From: Hyphomicrobium sp.
GTDB taxonomy: Bacteria > Pseudomonadota > Alphaproteobacteria > Rhizobiales > Hyphomicrobiaceae
NCBI GenBank assembly: GCA_002928515.1
Contig: PERI01000004.1
Span: forward strand, 124,001-188,000
Direction: 5' to 3'
Length of the DNA: 64,000 bases
Positions 47,567 through 56,908 of the stretch are shown here, piece after piece (position 1 is the first letter of the stretch; each line of letters opens with the position of its first letter). Under the pieces are notes generated by a model, which saw only the letters and a list, made by a program, of their open reading frames with translations, did no database searches and was not told the origin of the DNA. The position numbers and the translations under genes were made by a program.

Positions 47567-48700
47567 CTAGTAGTTTGACCGCAAGACCCAAGTTTCGCCA
47601 ATGTTGGCGAGCGTGAGGCCTCTGCCACCCACTGCGCGCGCTAAACCCTGCGCGCCTCCAGGATAGCGTAGCGAAACCTCGCTGTTAAAATCTGTCGCGG
47701 ATGCAATTTCGAGATCCTCGACACCAGGCGTATCCAGGAGTTGCGCACGCATTTCATTCCACTGACTTTGGCTGTTGAACTCAACGATCACGCGCACCGC
47801 GTCGCCCGAGGCGCTGCTACCGACAGCAGCCCAAACGGGACGGTCTGATCCATAACCTTGATCAGCCACTGTTGAGGAACTGGATTTTATCGCCTTCCAG
47901 CGTCCTTCGAAAATGCCGAGTGCGACAACGGCTGCTAGTTCCGTGGCATACGCGACATCGCCATCGGAAATGCGATAGGTGCGCTTGAGCAGGAATGGGC
48001 CAACGGCATCTTCGCCAACAAGCGTGACAAGCAATTTTTTATTGCTAGGGTCGGGCTCCAGAATGGCAATTACGATACGCGGAGTTGCGTATTCTTGGGC
48101 GAGTATCCGCATTGCGCTGAAGTCGCCACGATTTAACATCTCGACTGTATCGTTATGTATGACTGGCTTTAACTCGCCGATCGTCACAGGCGTGAGCGAA
48201 TTTTTGAGATCGAGCCCCTGCCACGCTTTGCGCCAACCGCTCGTGTCATTGACCGATACTGGAGGATTGCCTTGGCGCAATACAGGTACAAGCGTTACCG
48301 AGTCTGCTTGCTCATCGACGAATGGAATACTTTCACGCGATAGCAGTGATCGGACGGCGTCGGCTTGGAATGAAAAATCCAAGCTGGCAATATAGTCGGT
48401 TGCAGAATTGCGCTCGGATTGAACCGAAACGCCGGACACCAACGCTTCAGCTTTTGTGCCGGAAACGCGCGAGAGTTGCTTGTAAGCCGTTACCGGAACA
48501 ATACGTTTGAGCAGCGAGCGGAAGGCTGCCTGTTGGCCATCGGCAAGGGCTTTGTCTTTCGCGGCGACCGCGCTATTTGCGCTGGCCTCAACTGGATAAT
48601 TTCCGACAGTGAATACGCGATCGCTCGAAGCCCACGCGCTTGCATAGTTCGCAATGAATAGAAGCGGCGCTAAAAGTACGCGTGTCCGGACTTTTGCCAT
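47567..48700 (-). CDS. DUF2066 domain-containing secreted protein
   Basis: A 377-residue protein with a signal peptide (RVLLAPLLFIANYASAWA). The DUF2066 pattern is VFTVGNYPVEASANSAVAAK, ALADGQQAAFRSLLKRIV and DFSFQADAVRSLL in the first half. Function is unknown for the family. Homologues often lie between hdaA-region genes and purM in alphaproteobacteria, as here. The ATG at 48700 is preferred over GTG 48715. It is divergent from purM, with about 200 bases between. Confidence 0.85.
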   Translation of the reverse strand: MAKVRTRVLLAPLLFIANYASAWASSDRVFTVGNYPVEASANSAVAAKDKALADGQQAAFRSLLKRIVPVTAYKQLSRVSGTKAEALVSGVSVQSERNSATDYIASLDFSFQADAVRSLLSRESIPFVDEQADSVTLVPVLRQGNPPVSVNDTSGWRKAWQGLDLKNSLTPVTIGELKPVIHNDTVEMLNRGDFSAMRILAQEYATPRIVIAILEPDPSNKKLLVTLVGEDAVGPFLLKRTYRISDGDVAYATELAAVVALGIFEGRWKAIKSSSSTVADQGYGSDRPVWAAVGSSASGDAVRVIVEFNSQSQWNEMRAQLLDTPGVEDLEIASATDFNSEVSLRYPGGAQGLARAVGGRGLTLANIGETWVLRSNY

Positions 48701-48907
48701 CACGTCGCACACCACGCGGCTTCCTCCTATACCACTTGCAGATCAGACTTTTTAACGTCTTCGTCGGGCATTGTCGTGTCGAGCGATTGCCGCACAAGTC
48801 CCAAGCTGCTACGACCCCCACTTCGGATTGGCAATGGGGCAAAAGTGAGTTTAAGCCGGGTTATGCGCGGCTCTCAGCGTCTCATCCGCTGCAATACGCG
48901 AGGATAG

Positions 48908-50041
48908 ATGTCGTCTCCTAAACAGCCAATGTCCAAGCCCGTTACGTATCGTGATTCCGGCGTCGATATCGATTCTGGAAATGATCTGGTCAAAGCCATC
49001 AAGCCGCTGGCTAAATCGACGAGCCGGCGCGGCGCCGATGTCGATCTGGGTGGTTTTGGCGGCTTGTTCGATTTAAAGCGCGCCGGTTTTAAAGATCCGA
49101 TCCTCGTTTCAACGAACGACGGAGTGGGCACAAAACTTAAAATCGCGATTGAAACGGGACACCATCAAACAATTGGTATCGATCTCGTCGCGATGTGCGT
49201 CAATGATTTGATCGTGGCAGGGGCCGAACCGCTATTTTTTCTCGACTACTTCTCGACAGGAAAACTTTCTGTGGGCATTGCGAGAGATGTTATCTCCGGC
49301 ATTGCTGAGGGATGTCGCCAAGCTGGATGCGCACTGATCGGCGGCGAGACAGCCGAGATGCCCGGTATGTATCAACCAGGCGATTACGATTTGGCCGGTT
49401 TTTCTGTGGGTGCCGCCGAGCGCGGTGAAATTCTACCGCGCTCAGATTTGGCACCCGGCGATGTGTTGATCGGCCTTGCTTCGTCGGGCGTTCATTCGAA
49501 CGGATATTCTCTTGTCCGTCGGCTTGTGTCGGACGCTAAGCTCGATTGGTCGGAATCCGCGCCATGGGACATGTCAAAGTCCGTTGGCGACGCTTTGCTC
49601 GTGCCAACGCGTATTTACGTCAAGCCGATCCTGGACGCTTTACGAGTAACAGGTGGTGCGGGCGCAGGCGGAGCTATCAAAGCTTTGTCGCACATTACGG
49701 GCGGCGGACTGTCAGAAAATCTGCCTCGGGTTTTGTCAGATGCGGTGGCTGCGCGGATTGATTTAAGCCAATTTCAAGCGCCACCCGTTTTTGGTTGGCT
49801 GGCGCATGCCGGGCACCTTGACGACGAGGAAATGCTGCGCACTTTCAACTGTGGCATCGGCATGGTTTTAGTCGCAGACAAAGAGCGCGCATCTGAAGTG
49901 CTCACTGCGCTCACGGAGGCTGGGGAGAAACCAATGATCATCGGTGAGATCACGCCTCCAGGTGGCGCGCGCACGCAAGCCAAAGGCAAAGGAGACGCGT
50001 GGGCCATCGCCTACTCTGGACACCTGGGCTATCAATCGTGA
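48908..50041 (+). CDS. purM: Phosphoribosylformylglycinamidine cyclo-ligase PurM
   Basis: PurM makes aminoimidazole ribotide from FGAM and ATP, the fifth step of purine synthesis. The 377 residues show [17 protein letters not shown], the ATP-site [40 protein letters not shown] and [13 protein letters not shown], all standard. AGGA precedes the ATG at 48908. The stop overlaps the purN start (GTGA), so both are translated together. Confidence 0.97.
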   Translation: MSSPKQPMSKPVTYRDSGVDIDSGNDLVKAIKPLAKSTSRRGADVDLGGFGGLFDLKRAGFKDPILVSTNDGVGTKLKIAIETGHHQTIGIDLVAMCVNDLIVAGAEPLFFLDYFSTGKLSVGIARDVISGIAEGCRQAGCALIGGETAEMPGMYQPGDYDLAGFSVGAAERGEILPRSDLAPGDVLIGLASSGVHSNGYSLVRRLVSDAKLDWSESAPWDMSKSVGDALLVPTRIYVKPILDALRVTGGAGAGGAIKALSHITGGGLSENLPRVLSDAVAARIDLSQFQAPPVFGWLAHAGHLDDEEMLRTFNCGIGMVLVADKERASEVLTALTEAGEKPMIIGEITPPGGARTQAKGKGDAWAIAYSGHLGYQS

Positions 50042-50697
50042 CGGACAAAGCGCGCGTTGGAATTCTGATTTCTGGTCGCGGATCGAATATGCAGTCGCTT
50101 GTCGCAGCGGCTCGAGAAAAAGATTATCCAGCAAAGATCGTCACAGTTATTTCCAATCGGCCGGATGCACCAGGATTAGCTTGGGCAGCGGCCAAAAAAA
50201 TTCCGACCGTGGCGCTCGATCACAAAGCGTTTCGCTCTCGCGACGCATTTGAATCGGAATTGCAGAAGGCGCTCGATGCCGCACACGTTGAGATCATTGC
50301 GCTTGCTGGTTTCATGCGATTGATGACGGCAGGTTTCGTTGCGCGCTGGCAAGATCGCATGATCAACATCCACCCATCGTTATTACCTTCGTTCAAAGGC
50401 TTGCACACCCACGAAAGCGCGTTGGCTGCGGGTGTGCGGATAGCGGGGTGCACGGTGCATTTTGTTCGGCATGAAATGGATGCCGGTCCGATCATTGCTC
50501 AAGCCGCTGTGCCGGTGCTTTCGACAGATACGCCTGTTTCACTCGCCAACCGCGTGCTGGAAGCCGAACACGCCCTTTATCCAGAGGCTTTACGTCTGGT
50601 TGCCGCAGGGCGGGCACGCGTCGAGCACGATAAAGTTGTTATTTCAGAAGACGTTAACCAGAGCGTGCCACTGTTTTCCCCTGCGTTTAACAAATAA
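50038..50697 (+). CDS. purN: Phosphoribosylglycinamide formyltransferase PurN
   Basis: PurN transfers the formyl group of 10-formyl-THF to GAR, the third purine step. [16 protein letters not shown] lies at residues 7-22, [11 protein letters not shown] mid-protein, and [20 protein letters not shown] holds the catalytic His and Asn. The GTG at 50038 shares 4 bases with the purM stop and gives 219 residues; the frame open to 49999 lies inside purM. A stop just before 50700 is followed by 240 bases without a gene. Confidence 0.96.
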   Translation: MTDKARVGILISGRGSNMQSLVAAAREKDYPAKIVTVISNRPDAPGLAWAAAKKIPTVALDHKAFRSRDAFESELQKALDAAHVEIIALAGFMRLMTAGFVARWQDRMINIHPSLLPSFKGLHTHESALAAGVRIAGCTVHFVRHEMDAGPIIAQAAVPVLSTDTPVSLANRVLEAEHALYPEALRLVAAGRARVEHDKVVISEDVNQSVPLFSPAFNK

Positions 50698-50938
50698 AGT
50701 AAAAATCAAAGACTTATCGATGCGCTGAGTGCCCGTGGAGGCGGGGCGCCGCATGGACAGGACTTGTTTGGCCCGTATGATGCTGCGTTGATGTAGTTCA
50801 GGGGCTACAGACAATTCTGCAAGACATTGCGGTATGCGGGCCAAAAAGCTGGGCCACAATTCCCTCGCGCTGAACGCAACCGCTGAAGACGACGAACCAC
50901 AGCGATAGGCTCGGGTTCGCATTTGGAGACGAAGTCGA

Positions 50939-52300
50939 ATGGCCACGACCGCCAGCCACGCTCAGGGCCTCGGCGAGGAGAGCAGCATCTGGTTCAAATT
51001 GACGCCGCTGTTGCGCGGTGATCCCGAGAACCCGATGCGCATCCTAATGCAAATGACTGAACGCTATGGACCTGTGCTCCCGGTCAATATGGCCAACCAA
51101 CGCGTCGTGATTATTTCAGATCCAGAATATTTCAAACACGTTCTGGTCACGAAGGCCGACAACTACATCAAATATTTCGATGGACTGAAGCCAATCTTCG
51201 GCAAGTCCATGATTACGAACGATGGTGCGCTTTGGCAAAAAATTCGTATGCCGCAACAGCCCGCGTTCCACCCCGATATGTTCGCGGAATACATTCCGTA
51301 CTTCTTGCAGGCCATTCAGGCCAAAATGGATTTGTGGGCTGATCTTGCCAAGTCTGGCGAGACGTTCGAAATGGTCGAACAGACTTGGACGTTGGCTGCC
51401 GACATGATCTGTAAAGCGCTGTTTGATCGCAATATGCCGTTCAATCCGCATGTCGTGTTCAAGTGCGTGAAAACATACACTGACGTTATGAACCATCGCG
51501 ACATTCGATTGCGCAAGCAATCGGGTGAAGTGTTCGAGATGACCGATGAAGACGCGGCAAAGTCCATGGAAATTTGGGCCAATGTACCGCCAGCTGTCAT
51601 TGCATCAGATCCGCGCGAGATGCGCGAGCGCACACTTTTGAAAATGATCGAAGCCGCCGTTGCCGACGAGAGCGTTCCGGAGTTCGATACTCAACAAGCC
51701 ATCGACGAATTGAAGCAATATTTGTGGGCTGGAACTGAAACGACAGCCCTGACGCTCGCGTGGGCGCTTTATGAAACGTCGCGTCGCCCTGAAGCCGCAG
51801 AGCGTGTTCGTCGCGAAGGCGAACAGGTTTATGGCGACCGCCCGCCGACAGCTGCTGATTATTCAGGTCTGGCATATACGCGCGCTGTCATTCAGGAAAC
51901 GATGCGGCTTTATCCGCCCATCTGGGGCTTGATCCGCGTTGCCGTTGAAGACGACATGATCGGCGGCAAAGAGATCAAAGCGGGCGATCGCGTCACGCTG
52001 TTTGCCTATGGGGCACATCACAATCCGAAATACTGGGAAGACCCGGAAGAATTCCGGCCAGAACGCTGGATGGCTGGCAACGCCAAGAAACAAGTGAAGT
52101 ACAGCTATATTCCCTTCGGTGCCGGCAAGCGCTCGTGCATTGGCGGTGCCATGAGCCAAGTGGAAAACACCTTGGCCTTGTCGCTGCTGTTGCGTCGGTT
52201 CCGGCCTGAATATGTCGGACAAAATCCGGCAGGCATCAGTGCGACCGTGACATTGACACCTAAGGGTGGCTTGCCGTTTCGAATTCGTGAATTGAGCTGA
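50939..52300 (+). CDS. Cytochrome P450
   Basis: A heme monooxygenase of 453 residues without a signal peptide. The I-helix oxygen-binding LWAGTETTALTLAWAL is near residue 263. The K-helix ExxR is in QETMRLYPP near 320, and the heme-ligand loop FGAGKRSCIGGAMS holds the thiolate Cys near 400. Its build is like CYP102/CYP4-class heme domains. No ferredoxin or reductase gene is adjacent, so electrons must come from partners coded elsewhere. The substrate is unknown. GGAG lies 9 bases before the ATG. Confidence 0.93.
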   Translation: MATTASHAQGLGEESSIWFKLTPLLRGDPENPMRILMQMTERYGPVLPVNMANQRVVIISDPEYFKHVLVTKADNYIKYFDGLKPIFGKSMITNDGALWQKIRMPQQPAFHPDMFAEYIPYFLQAIQAKMDLWADLAKSGETFEMVEQTWTLAADMICKALFDRNMPFNPHVVFKCVKTYTDVMNHRDIRLRKQSGEVFEMTDEDAAKSMEIWANVPPAVIASDPREMRERTLLKMIEAAVADESVPEFDTQQAIDELKQYLWAGTETTALTLAWALYETSRRPEAAERVRREGEQVYGDRPPTAADYSGLAYTRAVIQETMRLYPPIWGLIRVAVEDDMIGGKEIKAGDRVTLFAYGAHHNPKYWEDPEEFRPERWMAGNAKKQVKYSYIPFGAGKRSCIGGAMSQVENTLALSLLLRRFRPEYVGQNPAGISATVTLTPKGGLPFRIRELS

Positions 52301-52612
52301 CGAGTGCTGCATGCGGTGCAGCCTCAGTAATTCGGGTTATCCACAACAAGTATCGCAATGCACCAAGGGTGCATCGTCTCCGAATTGCTCGACAATGTCC
52401 TAATCAGGATTTTTGCCCATCGCACGTGCGAAGCGACTGACTCGCTAAATGTTAGATGCACTGTCATATTTTGGCAGCGATAGCGCTCTAGAGCTATCGA
52501 CTATCAGCCCGGCGTAGCGTCATATTTCGTAACACAGACGTCGGTTCTGATATTCAGCCTCAAGTGTTTGGTCGTAGAGGTCTTGCACGTCAACTCCAGG
52601 AGTTCCCCCGTC
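52301..52612. other. Gene-free stretch of 312 bases
   Basis: No convincing ORF. It holds a perfect DnaA-box sequence (52337-52345) and the palindrome GCTCTAGAGC inside an imperfect longer inverted repeat near 52480-52500. The promoter of the small ORF at 52613 would lie at the right end. Confidence 0.5.
52337..52345 (+). other. DnaA-box consensus TTATCCACA
   Basis: Second of three perfect TTATCCACA sequences in non-coding gaps of this window, 37 bases after the P450 stop. Confidence 0.5.
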
Positions 52613-52807
52613 ATGGAGTCGGTCAAAACCATACTGTTCGGCAAATCGGTATTCTTACTTACCGGTGTCAAAACGGCTAACGGCGCAAAAAAAAGAGACA
52701 GAGCGTTCGAAGTCGAGCATCCCGACAAGCTTCTCGAAGCGGCCCGTCGCAATCCTGACGCCGTCGCATTCGGATATGTTTCAGGAAGTTGGGTAGCGGC
52801 TGCCTGA
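52613..52807 (+). CDS. Small hypothetical protein
   Basis: A possible 64-residue protein (starts MESVKTILFGKSVFLLTG, ends AFGYVSGSWVAAA). An AGGAG lies about 10 bases before the ATG at 52613. The composition is protein-like and balanced, but I recognise no family. A 163-codon frame on the opposite strand (to 52995) covers it and cannot be fully excluded. It lies alone between the P450 and the dicarboxylate symporter. Confidence 0.4.
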   Translation: MESVKTILFGKSVFLLTGVKTANGAKKRDRAFEVEHPDKLLEAARRNPDAVAFGYVSGSWVAAA

Positions 52808-53065
52808 CAAGGCCGCATCCTTAGTTTCGTGCGTACAATGGCAACGGCTTGGCCTTCCCTCGGCCTCATGAGCTTGCGATCTTCCTCAATTGCGAGCCGA
52901 CGTTGACCCGCTCTGATTGTTTGGCGCTTCCAAATTGGACGCGCCATTTTTTTTGGCTCTGGCTGACCTGCTTTGACCCTGACATGTCGAAGCAATCACC
53001 CTACAAGTCGCAGACAGGGAGCAATTTCGCCCGTCTCGAAGGCGCGCGGCTGGGGGCACAACACA

Positions 53066-54403
53066 ATGGCGTCTGGAATGCATGAGCTTAGCAAAGAGAG
53101 CGCTGGTAGCTTTGATGCCACGATGCCCCCCGTACCTCGAAAACCCTTCTACGCGCAGCTTTACGTTCAAGTCCTGACGGCGATCACCATCGGGATCGTG
53201 CTTGGCCACATGCAGCCTGACATCGGTGTGGCCATGAAACCGCTCGGCGATGGCTTCATCAAACTTATTAAAATGTTGATCGCGCCGATCATCTTTGTGA
53301 CCGTCGTGCATGGCATTGCGTCGATGCAGGACTTAAAAAAAGTCGGTCGGGTCGGCGTGAAAGCGCTGATTTATTTTGAAATTGTCACGACAATCGCTTT
53401 GGCCATCGGCTTGATTGTCGGCAATCTCGTGCAACCCGGCGCGGGTATGAATATCGATCCGTCGCAAATCGATACCAAATCCATCGAAGGGTTTGTCGAA
53501 AAATCGAAGGACCAAAGCACGATAGGGTTTCTACTCGACATCATCCCTTCGACATTCGTCGGCGCGTTTGCCGACGGCAATATTCTTCAAGTTTTGCTGT
53601 TGGCCATTTTGTTTGCATTCGGATTGCAGGCGCTCGGTGAAAGAGGACAACCTGTTCTTCATCTTATCGAGCAAATCGCCCAAGTGTTGTTCAAAATTGT
53701 CGGATACGTGATGGCGCTGGCCCCGATTGGCGCGTTCGGCGCGATGGCTTTCACGATTGGAAAATATGGTGTCGCTTCGCTGGCAAGCCTCGCGTGGTTG
53801 ATGGCAGCGTTTTATGTGACCTGCCTGATTTTCATTTTTGTCGTGCTTGGATCGATTGCCGCATTCTATGGCTTCTCCATTTTCAAATTCATCGCCTACA
53901 TCAAAGAAGAGCTGTTGATCGTTCTTGGTACGTCGTCGTCGGAAAGCGTGCTGCCGCGGATGATTGCCAAGATGGAAAAATTGGGGTGCGAGGAGAGTGT
54001 CGTCGGACTCGTAATTCCAACCGGGTACTCCTTCAATCTCGATGGCACTTGCATCTATTTGACAATGGCGGCGCTGTTTTTAGCGCAAGCGACAAATACC
54101 GATCTGACGGTATGGCAGCAGCTTGGAATTTTAGGAATTTTGTTGCTGACCTCGAAAGGCGCTGCAGGCGTTACGGGCTCCGGGTTCATCACACTGGCGG
54201 CGACGCTTGCCTCGGTCGGAACCATTCCCGTAGCATCGATCGCGTTGATCCTCGGCATCGACCGCTTCATGTCGGAGGCCCGCGCACTGACCAATCTCAT
54301 CGGAAATGGTATTGCGACTATTGTAATATCGAAATCAGAAAATGCGTTGGATGAGGCAACTTTCGCGCGTGAACTTAACGCACGCTCGCCAGCGGCTAGC
54401 TGA
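53066..54403 (+). CDS. dctA: C4-dicarboxylate:cation symporter DctA
   Basis: A sodium/proton dicarboxylate symporter (DAACS family) for succinate, fumarate and malate, 445 residues. [19 protein letters not shown] and [20 protein letters not shown] form the re-entrant hairpin with the serine-rich motif. [18 protein letters not shown] and [20 protein letters not shown] hold the substrate- and ion-binding residues. I chose ATG 53066 with GGGGG upstream; ATG 53078 is also possible and the frame opens at 52973. Closely related glutamate or other dicarboxylate transport cannot be excluded. A terminator follows. Confidence 0.93.
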   Translation: MASGMHELSKESAGSFDATMPPVPRKPFYAQLYVQVLTAITIGIVLGHMQPDIGVAMKPLGDGFIKLIKMLIAPIIFVTVVHGIASMQDLKKVGRVGVKALIYFEIVTTIALAIGLIVGNLVQPGAGMNIDPSQIDTKSIEGFVEKSKDQSTIGFLLDIIPSTFVGAFADGNILQVLLLAILFAFGLQALGERGQPVLHLIEQIAQVLFKIVGYVMALAPIGAFGAMAFTIGKYGVASLASLAWLMAAFYVTCLIFIFVVLGSIAAFYGFSIFKFIAYIKEELLIVLGTSSSESVLPRMIAKMEKLGCEESVVGLVIPTGYSFNLDGTCIYLTMAALFLAQATNTDLTVWQQLGILGILLLTSKGAAGVTGSGFITLAATLASVGTIPVASIALILGIDRFMSEARALTNLIGNGIATIVISKSENALDEATFARELNARSPAAS

Positions 54404-54408
54404 ATAAG

Positions 54409-54440
54409 AAAAGGCCCCGAGATGGGGGCCTTTAATTTTA
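54409..54440. terminator. Bidirectional rho-independent terminator
   Basis: GGCCCC and GGGGCC arms flanked by AAAA and TTTAATTTT, between the convergent dctA and ndk genes. T runs are present on both strands after the stem, so it can stop both transcripts. Confidence 0.88.
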
Positions 54441-54456
54441 TATATTTTATGATTGC

Positions 54457-54879
54457 TTAGCCGACGATCTCGTCAGCTTGGAAGTTCAAGACAATTTCGC
54501 GAGCGGCGGCTGCCGGGCTATCAGATCCATGGGTCGAATTTTCACCCTTGGATACAGCGAACAATTTGCGCACGGTGCCTTCGGCGGCTTCTTTCGGGTC
54601 AGTCGCGCCCATGACTTCGCGATACTTTGCAATGGCACCTTCGCCCTCCAAAACTTGGATGACAATTGGGGCAGACGTCATGAATTCCACGAGTTCGCCA
54701 TAGAATGGCCGCGCGGCATGCTCTTCATAGAATTTCTCGGCTTGTGCGCGCGTCCACAAAACGCGCCTTTGCGCAACGATGCGAAGGCCAGCGCCTTCAA
54801 TCACAGCGTTGATTTGGCCGGTCAAATTACGCCGTGTCGCGTCTGGCTTGATGATGGAGAACGTGCGCTCGATGGCCAT
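54457..54879 (-). CDS. ndk: Nucleoside diphosphate kinase
   Basis: This enzyme equalises nucleoside triphosphates through a phospho-His intermediate. [19 protein letters not shown] opens the 140-residue protein. [23 protein letters not shown] lies mid-protein, and [10 protein letters not shown] holds the active His near residue 117. Length and all motifs are normal. Confidence 0.97.
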   Translation of the reverse strand: MAIERTFSIIKPDATRRNLTGQINAVIEGAGLRIVAQRRVLWTRAQAEKFYEEHAARPFYGELVEFMTSAPIVIQVLEGEGAIAKYREVMGATDPKEAAEGTVRKLFAVSKGENSTHGSDSPAAAAREIVLNFQADEIVG

Positions 54880-55152
54880 GAAAGTGTCTCGCTTTCGAAT
54901 TTTTCGTTTGGATTGCGCGCGTTATAGCTATGGCCCCCTTGGCAAACAAGCGCGCGGTAGCCGCACGCCACAATGGTCGCAGAGTTGTCTATCCCCCGCC
55001 ATATATTTGGGGGAAATTGTTCGCCAATTCCGAGCGATAGCCCGATTGACTGGAACCGACCCTTGTGAACAGTGTGGTGTCAGCGCGGGGGCGCACCGGA
55101 TCATGTGGCCTGCCAGTTTAGGGCTTAACAGTCATGGCGTGTGCTAAGAGCG

Positions 55153-56508
55153 ATGATGAGCGAACAGAATAACGAGACCCAGTGGTACATAGCCCGCGAT
55201 GGCAAGCAGCACGGGCCATTGACCGATGTCGAGATGCGCACGTTCGTTGCGCATAACTATTTGCGCCAGACGGATTTGATCTGGCGTCCGGGTATGGCTG
55301 AGTGGTTGCCAGCACCGACGGTTTTTCCTGCCGTGTTTGGCAGCGAGCCTGTCGAGGCGCCCGCCGCGGAACCACTACATCAAGCAGAGCCCGAGCCTTC
55401 CTATCCGCATCCGATGGCTGCGCCCAATTATAGCGATGCTGCTATTGCGAGTGGGCATGATCTTGACGTCATGGCTGAACCACCGGCTCAGCGCGGCGTG
55501 TTCAAGCGTGCGGCCATGGCGGCTGTCGCAGTATCTATTATTGGAGGCGGCGCATTCGCGGTCGCGATGTTCAGAGAGCCGATCACGCAATATCTGTCGG
55601 CAGAGACCGCACCGCAGACAGTGGACATTTCTGCCCCGGTGGTAGCTGAAGCTCCGGTTAGCGCAGAACCGCCAGTTGTTGCCGCTCCGCAAACGGCAGA
55701 TGCGCCAAGTGAAGCTGCTGCACCCGAGGTTGTCGTGGGTGCGCCTGTGGAAACTGCGCCGTCGCCGACTGTTGAAACGCAAACGGCGAACTTGGCAGCG
55801 CCTGCTGCACCTGAGCCTCCCGCGCAGTCTGTTGCAGTTGCGCCGTCAATCGATGGTTCGCAGATCGACGCCAAGCTACAGAAAATTCCAGCCTGGGCGC
55901 TTATCAAAAAAGACTACCCGGATTGGTATGTCGGTCATATTGCAGCGGCGGAAAAGCTGTCGGCCGAACAGAAGCCCGACAACGAAATATCACTGCATCT
56001 CGCGCAGGGTCTGGTTGCCTTGCGCCGTCAGAATGCGGAGAAAGCGCTGGCTGCAAGCCCGGATAAATTGCGCCGCATAGCAACCGCGTTCCTCGATAAC
56101 TTGAAGGCATTGCGCAGCCAAAGCGTTACGGCTTGCTACGGATTTATTTCGAAGGGCGAAACGAGCCCCGCGGTTGTGCAGCTCGTGGCGGCTCCGGATG
56201 CCGGGGCGCCACTGCATAAACAAATCGCGGCTGTCTTTGAAGCGATTTCGGAAGGTACAAAATCTCCGATCAAGCACGATGCCGCTGTCAAAACCGACTA
56301 CGATTTGTTGATTAAAGAACTCGGCAAGTTGGGTTGGAAGGAAGAAGACTTGCAGGTGTTCTCGAACCCGGCATTGTTGGCCAAGCGCGAGCCTGATCGT
56401 GTGTGCAAGATGGTGCAGGAGTGGTTTGTCGCGCATTTGGCCGTGCAAGATACCGGTGCGCGGGACAGATTGCTTTATGAAACGCTGAAGCCGGTCGTCT
56501 CGGGTTAG
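55153..56508 (+). CDS. GYF_2 domain membrane protein
   Basis: A 451-residue protein in three parts. Residues about 10-60 are a GYF_2 domain (WYIARDGKQHGPLTDVEM, LIWRPGMAEWLPA), a peptide-binding fold. One membrane span follows near residue 130 (MAAVAVSIIGGGAFAVAMF) and then a long Pro/Ala/Glu-rich linker. From about residue 230 a helical domain begins that I do not recognise (KIPAWALIKKDYPDWYVGHI, then CYGFISKGETSP). The order suggests a cytoplasmic ligand domain and a periplasmic C-terminus. ATGs at 55153 and 55156 are both possible. The DUF3147-like gene follows by 4 bases. Confidence 0.82.
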   Translation: MMSEQNNETQWYIARDGKQHGPLTDVEMRTFVAHNYLRQTDLIWRPGMAEWLPAPTVFPAVFGSEPVEAPAAEPLHQAEPEPSYPHPMAAPNYSDAAIASGHDLDVMAEPPAQRGVFKRAAMAAVAVSIIGGGAFAVAMFREPITQYLSAETAPQTVDISAPVVAEAPVSAEPPVVAAPQTADAPSEAAAPEVVVGAPVETAPSPTVETQTANLAAPAAPEPPAQSVAVAPSIDGSQIDAKLQKIPAWALIKKDYPDWYVGHIAAAEKLSAEQKPDNEISLHLAQGLVALRRQNAEKALAASPDKLRRIATAFLDNLKALRSQSVTACYGFISKGETSPAVVQLVAAPDAGAPLHKQIAAVFEAISEGTKSPIKHDAAVKTDYDLLIKELGKLGWKEEDLQVFSNPALLAKREPDRVCKMVQEWFVAHLAVQDTGARDRLLYETLKPVVSG

Positions 56509-56512
56509 TAAC

Positions 56513-56863
56513 GTGGCCTATCTGGCGCTCAAGGTTTTGATTACGGCGCTCTTGGTAGTTGCGATTTCAGAAATCTCGAAGCGTTCGACGGCTTTCGGTG
56601 CCATCGTCGCGTCTTTGCCGCTCACATCGCTGTTGGCATTTATCTGGCTATATACCGAGAGTGGCGATAGCGCGAAGATTGCTCATCTCTCGACCAGCAT
56701 TTTCTGGTACGTGCTCCCATCGCTCGTACTGTTCCTCGCCCTTCCCGCTTTACTCGCAGTTGGCATAAATTTCTGGCCAAGTCTTCTGCTGGCTTCAGCT
56801 ATGACATTCGCTGCGTATCTGGCCATGACGGCTATCCTGTCGCACTTTGGAATACCATTGTAA
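56513..56863 (+). CDS. DUF3147-like small integral membrane protein
   Basis: A 116-residue protein with four hydrophobic spans and no charged domain. The conserved block is LITALLVVAISEISKRSTAF followed by GAIVASLPLTSLLAFIWLY, with a loop rich in small residues (ESGDSAKIAHLST). The start is GTG at 56513, 4 bases after the GYF_2 gene stop. The family has no known function. Confidence 0.78.
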   Translation: MAYLALKVLITALLVVAISEISKRSTAFGAIVASLPLTSLLAFIWLYTESGDSAKIAHLSTSIFWYVLPSLVLFLALPALLAVGINFWPSLLLASAMTFAAYLAMTAILSHFGIPL

Positions 56864-56908
56864 GCGCAGGCGTGACAGCGGCGCTGAGACCCGCTATCGG
56901 CTCATTCT

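Noticed and set aside
53794-54354. Plus-strand 186-codon frame inside dctA
   Set aside because: It is an out-of-frame shadow of the symporter, with Arg/Cys/His bias.
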